NCBI RefSeq assembly: GCF_016185115.1
Contig: NZ_JACPOF010000017.1
Coordinates: 186,001-250,000, forward strand
Direction of reading: 5' to 3'
Source: Polaromonas sp.
Lineage (GTDB): Bacteria > Pseudomonadota > Gammaproteobacteria > Burkholderiales > Burkholderiaceae_C
Length of the DNA stretch: 64,000 nucleotides
The first letter of the stretch is position 1, and each line of letters starts with the position of its first letter. The notes beneath the pieces were generated by a model. That model worked only from the letters and a program-made list of their open reading frames with translations. It was not told the DNA's origin and ran no database searches. Shown piece by piece: positions 1-8,220 of the stretch. Made by a program: the position numbers and the translations under genes.

Positions 1-224
1 ACACCGGCATTGCGCCAGTGCACACGGGTATCCGGCCAGGTGTAGGCGGCGTTGAAGGTTGAAAGCGGGAAAACGCTCCGTATGTCTTGCGGCTCCTTTC
101 CGGGCACAAGATCAGCGCCAGCCTCCAGCAGCAGAACATGAACCCCAGGATTTTCCGAAAGACGGCTGGCCAGTACCGCGCCCGCTGCACCGGAACCCAC
201 GATCACGTAGTCATAAGAAACCAT
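1..224 (-). CDS. GMC-family oxidoreductase, N-terminal part only (runs off the left edge)
   Basis: The first 74 codons are present on the minus strand, starting from ATG at 222-224. They open with a beta-strand followed by [16 protein letters not shown], the FAD ADP-binding Rossmann motif (GxGxxG), and then LLLEAG, which normally holds the acidic residue binding the adenosine ribose. This pattern, with the later PDTRVHWRN stretch, is typical of glucose-methanol-choline oxidoreductases such as choline or alcohol dehydrogenases. These are cytoplasmic flavoproteins that oxidise an alcohol to an aldehyde or ketone. The gene lies 67 bp downstream of a Bug receptor gene on the same strand, so it probably belongs to that catabolic operon. 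The substrate cannot be told from this fragment, and the catalytic C-terminal His is outside the window. Confidence 0.8.
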   Translation of the reverse strand, partial: MVSYDYVIVGSGAAGAVLASRLSENPGVHVLLLEAGADLVPGKEPQDIRSVFPLSTFNAAYTWPDTRVHWRNAG

Positions 225-291
225 ATGAATTTTTTAGAGGGGAAAAGTCAGCATTGAAAACGGGCGTGCAGATCTGCCCGGCATGCCCCGG

Positions 292-1320
292 TCAATCAAC
301 ACGGATATTCCTGGACTTGATGAGTGCCCCCAGCTTTGCCTTTTCTGCTTCGAGAAATTGCACGAATGCCTCCGGGCGCCCACCGCCGGAGATGAAGTCC
401 ATCTGGCGGAAGGTCTCCTGAAGCTGGGGGGACGCCAGCACGGCATTGACGTCAGCGCCAAGCCGGGCCTGAAGCTCAGGCGGTGTTTTGGCCGGAAGAA
501 AAAGACCAAACCAGCTGCCGGAGCGAAAGCCTTTCAGGCCTGCGGCCTCAGCCGTTGGCAACTCCGGCCAGGAAGCCAGTGGTTTTTCACTGCCGACCAT
601 GAGTGCACGGATTTTTCCGGTCTCGGCCATGCTGCGCGAGCCCGAAGACTCAAAGACCGCGTCAATGTGACCGCCCGCCATGGCTGGTATTGACGCACTG
701 CTGCCGGGATAGGGAATGCTCAAGAGTTTGAAGCCCGACATCGCTGCGAGTTCTTCTGCATTCAGATGCGGACTGGACGCAACGCCGGAAGTACCGAAAG
801 CAACGCCGTCAGCTTTTTTTCTGGCCCACTCCGCAAACTCGCGGTAATTGGTGGCTGGAATATTGCTGCGGATGTAGAGGACGCTGGGCGTACTGCCCAG
901 GTAGACAACCGGTACCAGAGCCTTGACGTCAAACGGCGCGCCGCGGCTCTGGAACTGCGTGGTGATGTAACCCAGGCTACCCAGAAGAATGGTTCGGCCG
1001 TCAACGCCGCCCTGGTCTATGGCGTAGCGAATCCCCACAACAGAGGCCGCTCCAGTCTTGTTGACAACAACCACCGGCTCGCCCCACTTCTTTGACAGTG
1101 CATCGGCAACATGACGCGCGATGGCATCCGTGAAGCCGCCCGCGGCATACGGAACAACCAGCTCAATGGGTTTGCCATGGGACAGCCCGGAAATGCCGCC
1201 TGATATGAGGATGACAAGGATGCGCGCAAGGGCACGCAGTCTGGTGCCAGCCCCGGGGAAATACTTTCCCAGAAAAACAAAACGCGATTGCAGCGCCTGA
1301 AGGCCTGACAGCTTGTTCAT
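292..1320 (-). CDS. Bug-family tripartite tricarboxylate transporter substrate-binding protein
   Basis: This 342-residue protein matches the Bug (TctC-like) periplasmic receptor family, which is greatly expanded in Bordetella and Comamonadaceae and captures carboxylates and similar small molecules. The mature part begins near IELVVPYAAGGFTDAIARHVADAL, the usual family start, and contains the mid-protein GTSGVASSPHLNAEEL segment that shapes the ligand loop. The N terminus is long: about 30 residues precede the hydrophobic export segment LARILVILISGGISGLS, so a later start is possible. No tctA or tctB membrane gene is adjacent, which is common for orphan Bug genes. The gene follows an FAH-family hydrolase on the same strand (124-bp gap). 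The ligand is probably a substrate of this catabolic cluster, but that is inference. Confidence 0.88.
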   Translation of the reverse strand: MNKLSGLQALQSRFVFLGKYFPGAGTRLRALARILVILISGGISGLSHGKPIELVVPYAAGGFTDAIARHVADALSKKWGEPVVVVNKTGAASVVGIRYAIDQGGVDGRTILLGSLGYITTQFQSRGAPFDVKALVPVVYLGSTPSVLYIRSNIPATNYREFAEWARKKADGVAFGTSGVASSPHLNAEELAAMSGFKLLSIPYPGSSASIPAMAGGHIDAVFESSGSRSMAETGKIRALMVGSEKPLASWPELPTAEAAGLKGFRSGSWFGLFLPAKTPPELQARLGADVNAVLASPQLQETFRQMDFISGGGRPEAFVQFLEAEKAKLGALIKSRNIRVD

Positions 1321-1444
1321 GATGTTGTCTCCATTTCAGCTTCGGATTCAGGTCTTGCTGCCGCTTGCGGCACTGCCTGCTTTGGGTTGGTAAATTTGTA
1401 AGGCCAGGTCGACAGAACAGGCGGAATATCCTGAGGCGTATCCA

Positions 1445-2320
1445 TCAGAGACCTGAATGCGCCTGAGCTTCGTCGACCACGGTATTGCGCAATATGCCGA
1501 TCTGGCTGATCTCGACTTCGACCGTATCACCCGGCTTCATCCAGAGCACAGGATTGCGTCGGGCGCCTATGCCCGCGGGCGTACCGGTTGCAATCACATC
1601 TCCCGGGAGAAGATGCGTAAAGCCTGACACATAGGCAACAAGCTCCGCCACTGAATGAATGAACATGGATGTGCTGGCCTGCTGGACTACTGCGCCATTC
1701 AGCCTTGTTGTCAGACGCAAGTCGGCCGGATCGGGGAGTTCATCCGCCGTGACGAGCCAGGGACCAAAAGGCCCGGTGGCCGGAAAATTTTTCCCGGCCG
1801 TAATCGACTCTTTCTGATAGTCGCGCACGCTCACATCGTTGAAACAGGTGTAGCCAGCGACAAAGGAAAGCGCATTGCCGACGGGGATGTGCCTGCCCTC
1901 ATGGCCAATCACCAGCGCCAGCTCTCCCTCGAAGTCCAGTTGCAGCGACTGCCTGGGGCGAACAATGGCTTGCCCGTGCCCCAGCAAGGTGTCCGCAAAG
2001 CGCGTAAAAAAGATGGGTGCAGCCGGCGCAGCGCTCCCCGATTCGGCAGCATGCGCCGCATAGTTGAGACCCACAGCCAGTACCTTTGACGGATCAATGA
2101 CGGGCGGCAGCAACTGGACGGTGTCAAGATCAATCGCATGCCCAGACCTGCTGACGGCGAGGGCGACCTGCTGTAGTGCCGAATCCTGCAACACCTGTCG
2201 CACGCTGCCGTAGCGACCGTCGGTAGCGGCTGTTCCATCAACAATCTGCAGGCGCCGTTGACGTTCGACAACAGCACCCCAACACTGCTTGCCCTGCAAC
2301 TCGTAGCTTGCAAGCTTCAT
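1445..2320 (-). CDS. Fumarylacetoacetate hydrolase (FAH) family protein
   Basis: The chosen ATG at 2320 gives 291 residues beginning MKLASYELQGKQCWGAV. The frame stays open further upstream, but those codons do not look like the family. The FAH fold is clear from VLAVGLNYAAHAAE, the metal-binding stretch LDFEGELALVIG (acidic ligands), VAGYTCFNDVSVRDYQ and the C-terminal GDVIATGTPAGIGA loop. Members hydrolyse or decarboxylate C-C bonds in acylpyruvates, or isomerise oxo-acids, at the end of aromatic or sugar-acid catabolism, using Mg or Mn. The neighbours are a SnoaL-like protein upstream (55-bp gap) and two Bug receptor genes, which fits a carboxylate-uptake and degradation unit. The exact reaction cannot be assigned from sequence alone. 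Confidence 0.85.
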   Translation of the reverse strand: MKLASYELQGKQCWGAVVERQRRLQIVDGTAATDGRYGSVRQVLQDSALQQVALAVSRSGHAIDLDTVQLLPPVIDPSKVLAVGLNYAAHAAESGSAAPAAPIFFTRFADTLLGHGQAIVRPRQSLQLDFEGELALVIGHEGRHIPVGNALSFVAGYTCFNDVSVRDYQKESITAGKNFPATGPFGPWLVTADELPDPADLRLTTRLNGAVVQQASTSMFIHSVAELVAYVSGFTHLLPGDVIATGTPAGIGARRNPVLWMKPGDTVEVEISQIGILRNTVVDEAQAHSGL

Positions 2321-2375
2321 CTGGATGAACTTCGCAAACCTTGCCAGACGCCCGGTTTCTTGTGACGACGGCGGC

Positions 2376-2900
2376 TCATGGCTTGCGCAGTTCCTGAAGA
2401 ACGGGCCCCAGCGTATTGAGGCCCCAGTGTTCAAAATAGCGGCCATTTTTGACGCGCACAATGTCTATCACGTCGATAGACACCTTTCTGTTTGTCGGTG
2501 CAATGCCCATCAGAACCCCGAGATGTGTGCCCGAAATGGTTTTGCGGCTGGTGACAAGGTCGCCCTCTGCAACCTGCTCGTGTATCACTACCTTGAGGTC
2601 TGGAAAGGCGGGCCTCAGCACATTGTTAAAGGTGTTGATCATGCCGGCAGGGCCGTTGTCCATACCGGGCGGGGCGGAGTGATTTACAAAAGCCGGGTCC
2701 ATGAGCTCCTGAAAACTGTCAAGACGCCCCTGCTCAATGACCTCTTTGTTAAACCTGCTGACGACTGCCTTATTCATCTGGATGTGTTCCTGGGTGAAGG
2801 GTCGTGGACGCTGGACCTGACCCGTGCCTTGCGCATCGGCATGGGGGCATGCAGCCAGGCAAAACGACAGGACGACAAGCGACAGGTGTGGAAATGTCAT
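2376..2900 (-). CDS. SnoaL-like / ester cyclase family protein, probable lipoprotein
   Basis: This 174-residue protein has the NTF2/SnoaL-like core: an N-terminal helix (NKAVVSRFNKEVIEQG), the LMDPAFVNHSAPPG segment, AFPDLKVVIHEQVAEGDLVTSRKTISGTHLG, and a C-terminal DIVRVKNGRYFEHWG strand. SnoaL-like proteins include polyketide cyclases and many uncharacterised isomerase-like proteins. The first 18 residues end in SFCLAAC, a good lipobox (L-A-A-C), so the protein may be exported and lipid-anchored. That is unusual for the fold. An internal start at Met42 would give a cytosolic version instead. It lies between FAH and Bug genes in a same-strand run. The function is unknown and catalysis is not demonstrated by any motif I can name. 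Confidence 0.75.
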   Translation of the reverse strand: MTFPHLSLVVLSFCLAACPHADAQGTGQVQRPRPFTQEHIQMNKAVVSRFNKEVIEQGRLDSFQELMDPAFVNHSAPPGMDNGPAGMINTFNNVLRPAFPDLKVVIHEQVAEGDLVTSRKTISGTHLGVLMGIAPTNRKVSIDVIDIVRVKNGRYFEHWGLNTLGPVLQELRKP

Positions 2901-2959
2901 GAAGTACTTTCAGATGCGGACGTTGTTTGGGTGCAGCCCGGCAGGCATGCGGGTGAACA

Positions 2960-3970
2960 CTAGTCAACAGTAATCTGTGCATCCCTGATCACCTTTCCAA
3001 AGCGTTTCCTTTCCTCCGATACGAACGCGGCAAACGCGACTGGTGTACTGAAATATGGTTCAGCCGCCTGTTGCGCGAGTTTCTCCCTCAGATCCGCACT
3101 GGCGACTGCAAGCTTCAGGGCGTTCGACAATCTGGTGACGATGGCCTCAGGGGTGCCCGCCGGAGCAGCCAGGCCAGACCATCCCGTCACGGCTGATCCG
3201 GGGAAACCGGCCTCTTCTATCGTTGGCACGTCAGGGAGGGACAGTGCACGTTGCTTGCCGGTAACCGCAAGGGCGCGCAACCTGCCGGCCTTGATCAGTG
3301 GCAAGGCCGAAGCCATGTTCACGAACACTACAGGTGTCTGCCCGGCCATGGCATCCGTGAGCGCGGCCGCATCACCACGGTAAGACGCATGAACCATGTC
3401 GATATGCGCAACGCTCTTGAAAAGCTCTGCCGCCAGATGGGGCGTGGTCCCGTTTCCCGGCGAACCGAATACCAGTTTGCCGGGTTGTGCCTTTGCGAAC
3501 GACACCAGGTCTTTCAGGGTTTTGAACGGGGCGCCCGCGCTGACGGCCACCAGTCCCTGAAAGCTGGTGAACTGCCCGATAAAAGCGAAATCCCGCTGGG
3601 GGTCAAACGACATCCGTGAGTAAAGCCATGGATTGATGGCCAGGGCGGCCGAAGGCGCCAGCAAAAGCGTGTAGCCGTCGGGCTTGGATTTTGCAACAAG
3701 CTCGGCGCCGATATTGCTGCCGGCGCCGGGCTTGTTGTCCACGATCACCTGCTGCCCCAGCGTCTCCGCGAGTTTGCTGGCCAGCACGCGCGCCTGCACA
3801 TCGGCAGCACCACCTGCGGGGAATCCGACCACCAGCCGCACGGGACGTGAGGGGAACGATTCAGGGGCCTGGGCCATGCCGGGCACTGCATGAACAGCGG
3901 CCTGCAAAACGCAAGCGCCGATCAGGAATTTTTTCAACAGACTGAAGGCTTTGGATGCGGAATGGGTCAT
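2960..3970 (-). CDS. Bug-family tripartite tricarboxylate transporter substrate-binding protein (second copy)
   Basis: This 336-residue protein starts with a basic n-region and hydrophobic core (LLKKFLIGACVLQAAVHAVPGMAQA), a normal Sec signal peptide. It continues with the Bug hallmark FPSRPVRLVVGFPAGGAADVQAR. The ligand-loop segment FGSPGNGTTPHLAAELF and the ALAVTGKQRALSLPDVPTIEEAGFPG stretch are both present. It is only distantly similar to the other Bug gene at 292-1320, so the two probably bind different ligands or arose by old duplication. As the gene closest to the divergent LysR regulator, it is likely the first gene of the operon. The receptor works in the periplasm, and its membrane partner (TctAB-type) is not in this window. 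Confidence 0.9.
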   Translation of the reverse strand: MTHSASKAFSLLKKFLIGACVLQAAVHAVPGMAQAPESFPSRPVRLVVGFPAGGAADVQARVLASKLAETLGQQVIVDNKPGAGSNIGAELVAKSKPDGYTLLLAPSAALAINPWLYSRMSFDPQRDFAFIGQFTSFQGLVAVSAGAPFKTLKDLVSFAKAQPGKLVFGSPGNGTTPHLAAELFKSVAHIDMVHASYRGDAAALTDAMAGQTPVVFVNMASALPLIKAGRLRALAVTGKQRALSLPDVPTIEEAGFPGSAVTGWSGLAAPAGTPEAIVTRLSNALKLAVASADLREKLAQQAAEPYFSTPVAFAAFVSEERKRFGKVIRDAQITVD

Positions 3971-4134
3971 GGTCAGGGTCTCCGGATTCTTGTTTTTTCA
4001 GCCGAAATTGATGCAAAAGAAGCACCAGGAAAATTGCTCAATCCCGCGAATGCCGCAAGTCTAAGTACGTAGAATCATCAAAACAAGACCGAAATTTCAA
4101 TCGCAATCCATAAATTTTCCTGAAGTAATTCAAA
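3971..4134. promoter_or_regulatory. Divergent promoter region between the Bug operon and the LysR gene
   Basis: This 164-bp AT-richer spacer separates the divergently read Bug receptor gene and the LysR-type regulator gene. That arrangement is classical for LysR control, where the regulator binds T-N11-A sites between the two start points. I see several short AT-rich dyads here but none clear enough to name as the operator. Assignment as the control region rests on gene arrangement only. Confidence 0.5.
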
Positions 4135-5037
4135 GTGTCACGCCTCAACCTCGTCAATTTTGAAACCGTATGCTGTATTGCGCGCCTGGGCAGCTTCAGC
4201 GCTGCGGCGCTGCGCCTGAATGCATCCCAACCTGCGGTGACGGCCCGGGTGCGTGAACTTGAGTCTTCGGTGGGCATCGCGTTTTTCCAGAAGAGCGGGC
4301 GGCGCATGGAGTTGACGATAGCCGGACGCGAATTTCTGCAACGTGTCGAACCGCTGGTTCAGCAGATCGAGCAGGAGGTACTCGCGCATGCCGCACCAGA
4401 TTCGTTGAATGGCGTTGTGAGAATCGGCGTTTCCCATGTCATGTTGAGCTGGTTTCCGGAAGTGATCGCCCAGCTCAAGCGCGACATGCCCGGTGTCCGG
4501 TACGAAATAGACCTGGATGCCGGGGCCAGCATGGTCCAGAAGCTGGAAGCCGGCCGCATGGACATTGCGGTGGTCGCAGGCAAGGCCCAAAGCCCCCGCA
4601 TGGCCTCAGTAAGCCTTCAGCCCGAGGAACTGCAATGGCTGATGTCTTCACGCATACCGCGCAAGCTTGCCGGCCGGAAGCGGCCAACGGCAGACCTGCT
4701 GGCAGGTTCACCAATATGGCTGGTGCCACGCAGCTCGATACTCTTTGCCGATGCAATGGCAGCATTGCGGCAACACAATGTGCAGATGCACAACCTCAAT
4801 GCCTGCGTCAACATGGCCGGCATCCTCAGCATGATCGATCACACGACAGGCATAGGCTTGACCGCAACCTCGGTAGCACAAGCGCATCTCGCAGCCGGTC
4901 TGGTTGAACCGGTCGGCGCCGATCTTCCTGCGATCAGGCTGGACGTGACCTTGATGTATCACAGGGACCAGCATCAGACCATCGTACGCAAGGTCATCGA
5001 ACGTATCGTCGAATTCGACCAGCGCAGGCCAGTTTGA
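4135..5037 (+). CDS. LysR-family transcriptional regulator
   Basis: This 300-residue protein starts at GTG. It has the LysR winged helix-turn-helix at the N terminus (about residues 1-65). The recognition region ARLGSFSAAALRLNASQPAV is followed by the wing helix TARVRELESSVGIAFFQKSGR. The remainder is the periplasmic-binding-protein-like effector domain (VVRIGVSHVMLSWFPEVIAQL onwards). Its length is standard for the family. It is transcribed away from the Bug-SnoaL-FAH-Bug-GMC operon and most likely controls it in response to the substrate or an intermediate. That link is positional inference. It converges with the SDR gene at 5083. Confidence 0.93.
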   Translation: MSRLNLVNFETVCCIARLGSFSAAALRLNASQPAVTARVRELESSVGIAFFQKSGRRMELTIAGREFLQRVEPLVQQIEQEVLAHAAPDSLNGVVRIGVSHVMLSWFPEVIAQLKRDMPGVRYEIDLDAGASMVQKLEAGRMDIAVVAGKAQSPRMASVSLQPEELQWLMSSRIPRKLAGRKRPTADLLAGSPIWLVPRSSILFADAMAALRQHNVQMHNLNACVNMAGILSMIDHTTGIGLTATSVAQAHLAAGLVEPVGADLPAIRLDVTLMYHRDQHQTIVRKVIERIVEFDQRRPV

Positions 5038-5082
5038 CATCGGAGCGGGAGATTGTTGAAAAACCCGCCACGACTCCACGCT

Positions 5083-5787
5083 TTAACTCAATCCCGTGAC
5101 CGGGAGGGAAGCACCATGCACGGCCCTCGCGTCGTCAGAGGCGAGAAACCGGATGACGGATGCCAGATCATGAGGTGCTACCCAGCATGCCGGATCAGCA
5201 TCGGGCATTGCGGCGCGATTCTGTGGCGTGTCCAGAATCGTTGGCAGCACGCAATTGACATTGATATTTTTATCCCGCAGTTCCGCCGCCATCGACTCGG
5301 TAAGACGCATCACCGCGCTTTTGGAAGCGATGTAAGCACCCATCCGCGCAGCCCCTTTTTGTGCAGAGTACGCGCTGACGTTAACGATCTTGCCTCCCCC
5401 CATGCCGACCATGTGCGGCACGACAGCATGAGTGATGTTCAACAGGGTACGGACATTCATGTCAAACATGCCATTCCAGTTCGCTGCTGATGTCTCGTGC
5501 ACGGCCTCACCCATGTGAAAGCCGCCAGCAAGATTGCAGAGTACATCTACCCGTTGATACCGCTCAACAGCAGCTTCGATAACTCCTGATGCGTTTTCAG
5601 GTTCAAGCAGGTTGGCGGGCGCAAGCATGAGTTGCGCAGTTTCCATGCCAAAGGTTTCAAGCAGGGCATCCTTGTGAAGGTCAACCAGCACAACCCGGGC
5701 ATCCTGATCCATGAACAGCCTGGCAACAGCGCGGCCCAGATTGCCGGTTGCGCCTGTGATGACGACCGTCTTGTTCGCAAAACTCAT
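5083..5787 (-). CDS. SDR-family NAD(P)-dependent oxidoreductase
   Basis: This 234-residue classical short-chain dehydrogenase has the cofactor motif TGATGNLG near the N terminus (TGxxxGxG type), CNLAGG in place of NNAG, and the catalytic YxxxK within MGAYIASKSAV, preceded by the catalytic Ser of VNVSAYS. Its start codon overlaps the stop of phhA by 4 bp (ATGA type), so it is translationally coupled to the phenylalanine hydroxylase genes. In other bacteria the third activity next to phhA/phhB is often a pterin-recycling or tyrosine-pathway enzyme. A dihydropteridine reductase role is possible but unproven. The substrate is unknown. Confidence 0.88.
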   Translation of the reverse strand: MSFANKTVVITGATGNLGRAVARLFMDQDARVVLVDLHKDALLETFGMETAQLMLAPANLLEPENASGVIEAAVERYQRVDVLCNLAGGFHMGEAVHETSAANWNGMFDMNVRTLLNITHAVVPHMVGMGGGKIVNVSAYSAQKGAARMGAYIASKSAVMRLTESMAAELRDKNINVNCVLPTILDTPQNRAAMPDADPACWVAPHDLASVIRFLASDDARAVHGASLPVTGLS

Positions 5788-6692
5788 GTGACGACTCCCC
5801 CGATGCGACCCCGATGGTAGTCACCGGTACCGCGTGAGATGACATGATCGGTGGAAAGCACGGTGCCCGGCAAATGCTCAGGCCCTTCTTCTGCACGACG
5901 ATAGAACGGACCGAAGTCGACATGGGCAAGGTCCAGCAGCCGGTCAATATCTTCAATCACAAAATAGCTTTCCTGAAAATCATCAATGCGGTAGTGGGTG
6001 CGCATCACCCGTTCAAGATCAAAAGCAATACGATTGGGGGAAGCCGCGGACAAGGCGAATACGCTCTCGGTATAAGACGACGCGATACCGGCACCATAGA
6101 TACGCAGGCCACCGTTCTGCCTGACCAGTCCAAACTCCACCGTATACCAGTACACACGCGCCAGTTTGTCGAGCACACCCAGGTCCCGGGCACGCAGGCC
6201 ACCCATCCCGTATGCCTGGATGTAATCCGCGATGGAGGGATTCATCAGCATTGGTACATGGCCGAAGACATCGTGAAATACATCAGGCTCTTCAAGGTAG
6301 TCCAGTTGATGAGGTTCGCGTATGAAATTTCCTGCGGGAAAGCGGCGATTGGCAAGATGCTCAAAGAAGACCTCATCAGGAACAAGCCCGGGCACTGCCA
6401 CCACCTGCCAGCCGGTACGCCGTACAAGCACCTCATTGAGGCGATTGAAATCCGGAATCTCATCCGGGCCCATGGGCAGGTTTTGCATTCCCTGCACAAA
6501 TTCGTCGCAGGCGCGGCCAGGCAGCAGCTTCGTCTGACGCTCGAACAGTGTTTTCCAAACTTGGTGCTGCTCGGGCGTGTAGTTCTTCCAGCCCTGGTCT
6601 ATGGTCCAGTCGGGCCGCTCCGGTTTCGAAACGACTCCGGCTGCGCTGCCATGCTTTTCGGATAGGCCTGCAGAATCAACAGCTTCATTCAT
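5784..6692 (-). CDS. phhA: Phenylalanine 4-monooxygenase
   Basis: PhhA hydroxylates L-phenylalanine to L-tyrosine in the cytoplasm using O2, non-haem iron and tetrahydropterin. The sequence carries the family signature DVFHDVFGHVPMLMNP, containing two of the iron ligands (H and H of HDVFGH). It also has the downstream VYWYTVEFGLV segment with the third ligand, Glu. The 302-residue length matches bacterial single-domain enzymes. I chose ATG at 6692 because GGAG lies 6 bases upstream. A GTG at 6710 overlapping the phhB stop and an ATG at 6704 are alternatives and would add up to 6 residues. It sits between phhB and an SDR gene, forming one tight operon. Confidence 0.95.
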   Translation of the reverse strand: MNEAVDSAGLSEKHGSAAGVVSKPERPDWTIDQGWKNYTPEQHQVWKTLFERQTKLLPGRACDEFVQGMQNLPMGPDEIPDFNRLNEVLVRRTGWQVVAVPGLVPDEVFFEHLANRRFPAGNFIREPHQLDYLEEPDVFHDVFGHVPMLMNPSIADYIQAYGMGGLRARDLGVLDKLARVYWYTVEFGLVRQNGGLRIYGAGIASSYTESVFALSAASPNRIAFDLERVMRTHYRIDDFQESYFVIEDIDRLLDLAHVDFGPFYRRAEEGPEHLPGTVLSTDHVISRGTGDYHRGRIGGVVT

Positions 6693-6706
6693 CACTGTCT
6701 CCATGA

Positions 6707-7030
6707 TCACTCTCCCCGCTCCACTGCAGACGGCTGCAGTTTTGCAAAAATGCTGTCGGCCAGCCGGGCAAGCTCAATGTCCCGCATCGACAGTCCATTG
6801 ACATCGTGAGTGGTGAGCGTGATCTCTACCCGGTTGTATATGTTTGACCACTCGGGATGATGATCCCTCTTCTCGGCAGCCAGTGCCAATTGCGTCATGA
6901 ACCCGAAGGCCTCACCGAAACCGTCGAAAACGAATTCACGCTTTATCAGGCCTCCTCGTGCCTCGTCAAACCTCCAGGCCGGCACGCTTGCCAGATGCCC
7001 GGCATCAACAGGGCTTTGCAGTCTTTCCAT
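6707..7030 (-). CDS. phhB: 4a-hydroxytetrahydrobiopterin dehydratase (pterin carbinolamine dehydratase)
   Basis: This 107-residue PCD/DCoH protein dehydrates the 4a-hydroxy-pterin formed by PhhA so that the cofactor can be recycled. The active-site pattern is visible in AAEKRDHHPEWSNIYNRVEITLTTHDVNGLS, with the paired His (DHHPEW) and the later His of TTHD. I chose ATG at 7030 because AAGG precedes it by 5 bases. Upstream in-frame starts at 7048 and 7075 (GTG) lack such a site. It is the first gene of the phhB-phhA-SDR operon, so the promoter should lie in 7031-7395. Confidence 0.93.
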   Translation of the reverse strand: MERLQSPVDAGHLASVPAWRFDEARGGLIKREFVFDGFGEAFGFMTQLALAAEKRDHHPEWSNIYNRVEITLTTHDVNGLSMRDIELARLADSIFAKLQPSAVERGE

Positions 7031-7395
7031 ACTTGCCTTTCCAATCATCAGGGGGTCGCCGACACGGCACCGCACTCAGGGGAATGCTAGGCAATCAGAG
7101 AGGAGAATTACTGCGTCTTTTGATGCATTGAGTGCAGTTACTGCAGGAATCCTGCAACTCCCGGACCAATCGAAAACCCCTCAAGGCAGGATGTGTGGCT
7201 GATGCGGGGCAACTCATCGCTTCATCTCCCGGCACGGAAGCTCGAATGAGACATGCAACGTAGAATCCGGACACATCACGCCGTACCTTGTTAAAAGTAT
7301 CAGACGGCAAAGCTGGCCGGGTTTCATCGGATATCCCTCCCGGATATGGTGTAACACCTGAATTTCCTTTTTGAAATGTAATGGGATCTCCGTTC
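7031..7395. other. Intergenic region between phhB and xth (365 bp), probably two divergent promoters
   Basis: No convincing gene is present here. The region separates the divergently read phhB and xth genes, so it should contain both promoters. It includes a 15-bp perfect palindrome at 7142-7156 (listed separately). The AT-rich stretch before xth (about 7360-7395) is a reasonable place for its promoter, but I do not see clear -35/-10 pairs. No Lrp/AsnC-type regulator gene, often found facing phhA elsewhere, is present. Confidence 0.5.
7142..7156. promoter_or_regulatory. Perfect 15-bp palindrome upstream of the phh operon, candidate operator
   Basis: TGCAGGAATCCTGCA reads the same on both strands except for the central base (7-bp arms). 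It lies about 112 bp upstream of the phhB start within the divergent spacer. Its position suits a repressor or activator site for phenylalanine degradation. It is not a TyrR/PhhR box that I can recognise (TGTAAA-N6-TTTACA), so the binding protein is unknown. Confidence 0.35.
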
Positions 7396-8172
7396 ATGAA
7401 GATCACGACCTGGAACGTCAATTCGCTCACTGCACGCCTGCAGCATGTACTGGACTGGCTGGCCGCCAACCCGGTGGACGTGCTCTGCCTGCAGGAGCTG
7501 AAAATGACCGACGACAAGTTTCCGCTTGATGCGCTCAAGGCGGCAGGTTACGAGGCAGTGGCGTTCGGCCAGAAGACCTATAACGGCGTCGCCGTCCTGT
7601 CGCGAACGCCTGCGCGCGATGTGGTCAAAAACATTGTGGGCTTTGAAGACGAACACTCGCGCGTGATTGCGGCAACTGTCGACAGCCCTTCAGGCCCCAT
7701 CCGTGTGATGAACGGTTATTTCGTCAACGGACAGGAGCTGGGCAGCGAAAAATTTGCCTACAAGATGCGCTGGCTGACCGGCCTGCAGGCCTATGTGCGC
7801 GCCGAGATGGCAGCCCATCCGCAATTTGTATTGCTGGGCGACTTCAACATCACGCCAGCCGACGAAGACTCCTTCGACCCCGAAGGCCTGCGCGAAACCA
7901 TACACCACAGCACAGCAGAACGTGACCAGTTTCGCCAGTTGCTGGCGCTGGGCCTCGCCGACAGCTTTCGCATGTTCGATCAGCCACCAAAAAGTTTTTC
8001 ATGGTGGGACTACCGCATGCTGGGCTACCAGAAGAACCGCGGACTGCGCATTGACCATATCCTGGTCAGTGATGCGCTCAAGCCGCTGGTCAAAGCCTGC
8101 ACCATTGACCGCGTACCCCGCAAATGGGAAAAGCCCAGCGACCATGCACCTGTGACGGTGGAACTCGCCTGA
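7396..8172 (+). CDS. xth: Exodeoxyribonuclease III (AP endonuclease)
   Basis: This 258-residue enzyme acts at abasic sites and 3' blocked ends in base-excision repair. The family motifs are MKITTWNVNSLTARL, VDVLCLQELKMTDDKFP (metal-binding Glu), the GDFNITP catalytic Asp-Asn pair, and the terminal SDHAPVTVEL with the catalytic His. I chose ATG at 7396 rather than one 15 bases earlier because the conserved fold begins exactly at MKITTW. It ends at a bidirectional terminator shared with ntrC. The adjacency to ntrC is common in Comamonadaceae, but the gene is independently transcribed. Confidence 0.95.
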   Translation: MKITTWNVNSLTARLQHVLDWLAANPVDVLCLQELKMTDDKFPLDALKAAGYEAVAFGQKTYNGVAVLSRTPARDVVKNIVGFEDEHSRVIAATVDSPSGPIRVMNGYFVNGQELGSEKFAYKMRWLTGLQAYVRAEMAAHPQFVLLGDFNITPADEDSFDPEGLRETIHHSTAERDQFRQLLALGLADSFRMFDQPPKSFSWWDYRMLGYQKNRGLRIDHILVSDALKPLVKACTIDRVPRKWEKPSDHAPVTVELA

Positions 8173-8192
8173 ATCGCCGGGACGAAGCCCTA

Positions 8193-8220
8193 AAAAAAGC
8201 GGACCTGGGTCCGCTTTTTT
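8193..8220. terminator. Bidirectional rho-independent terminator between xth and ntrC
   Basis: The stem AGCGGACC / GGTCCGCT with a 2-base loop is flanked by A6 on the left and T6 on the right, so it can terminate transcription from either side. It lies 20 bp after the xth stop, and the ntrC stop codon at 8219-8221 overlaps its T run. Confidence 0.92.
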
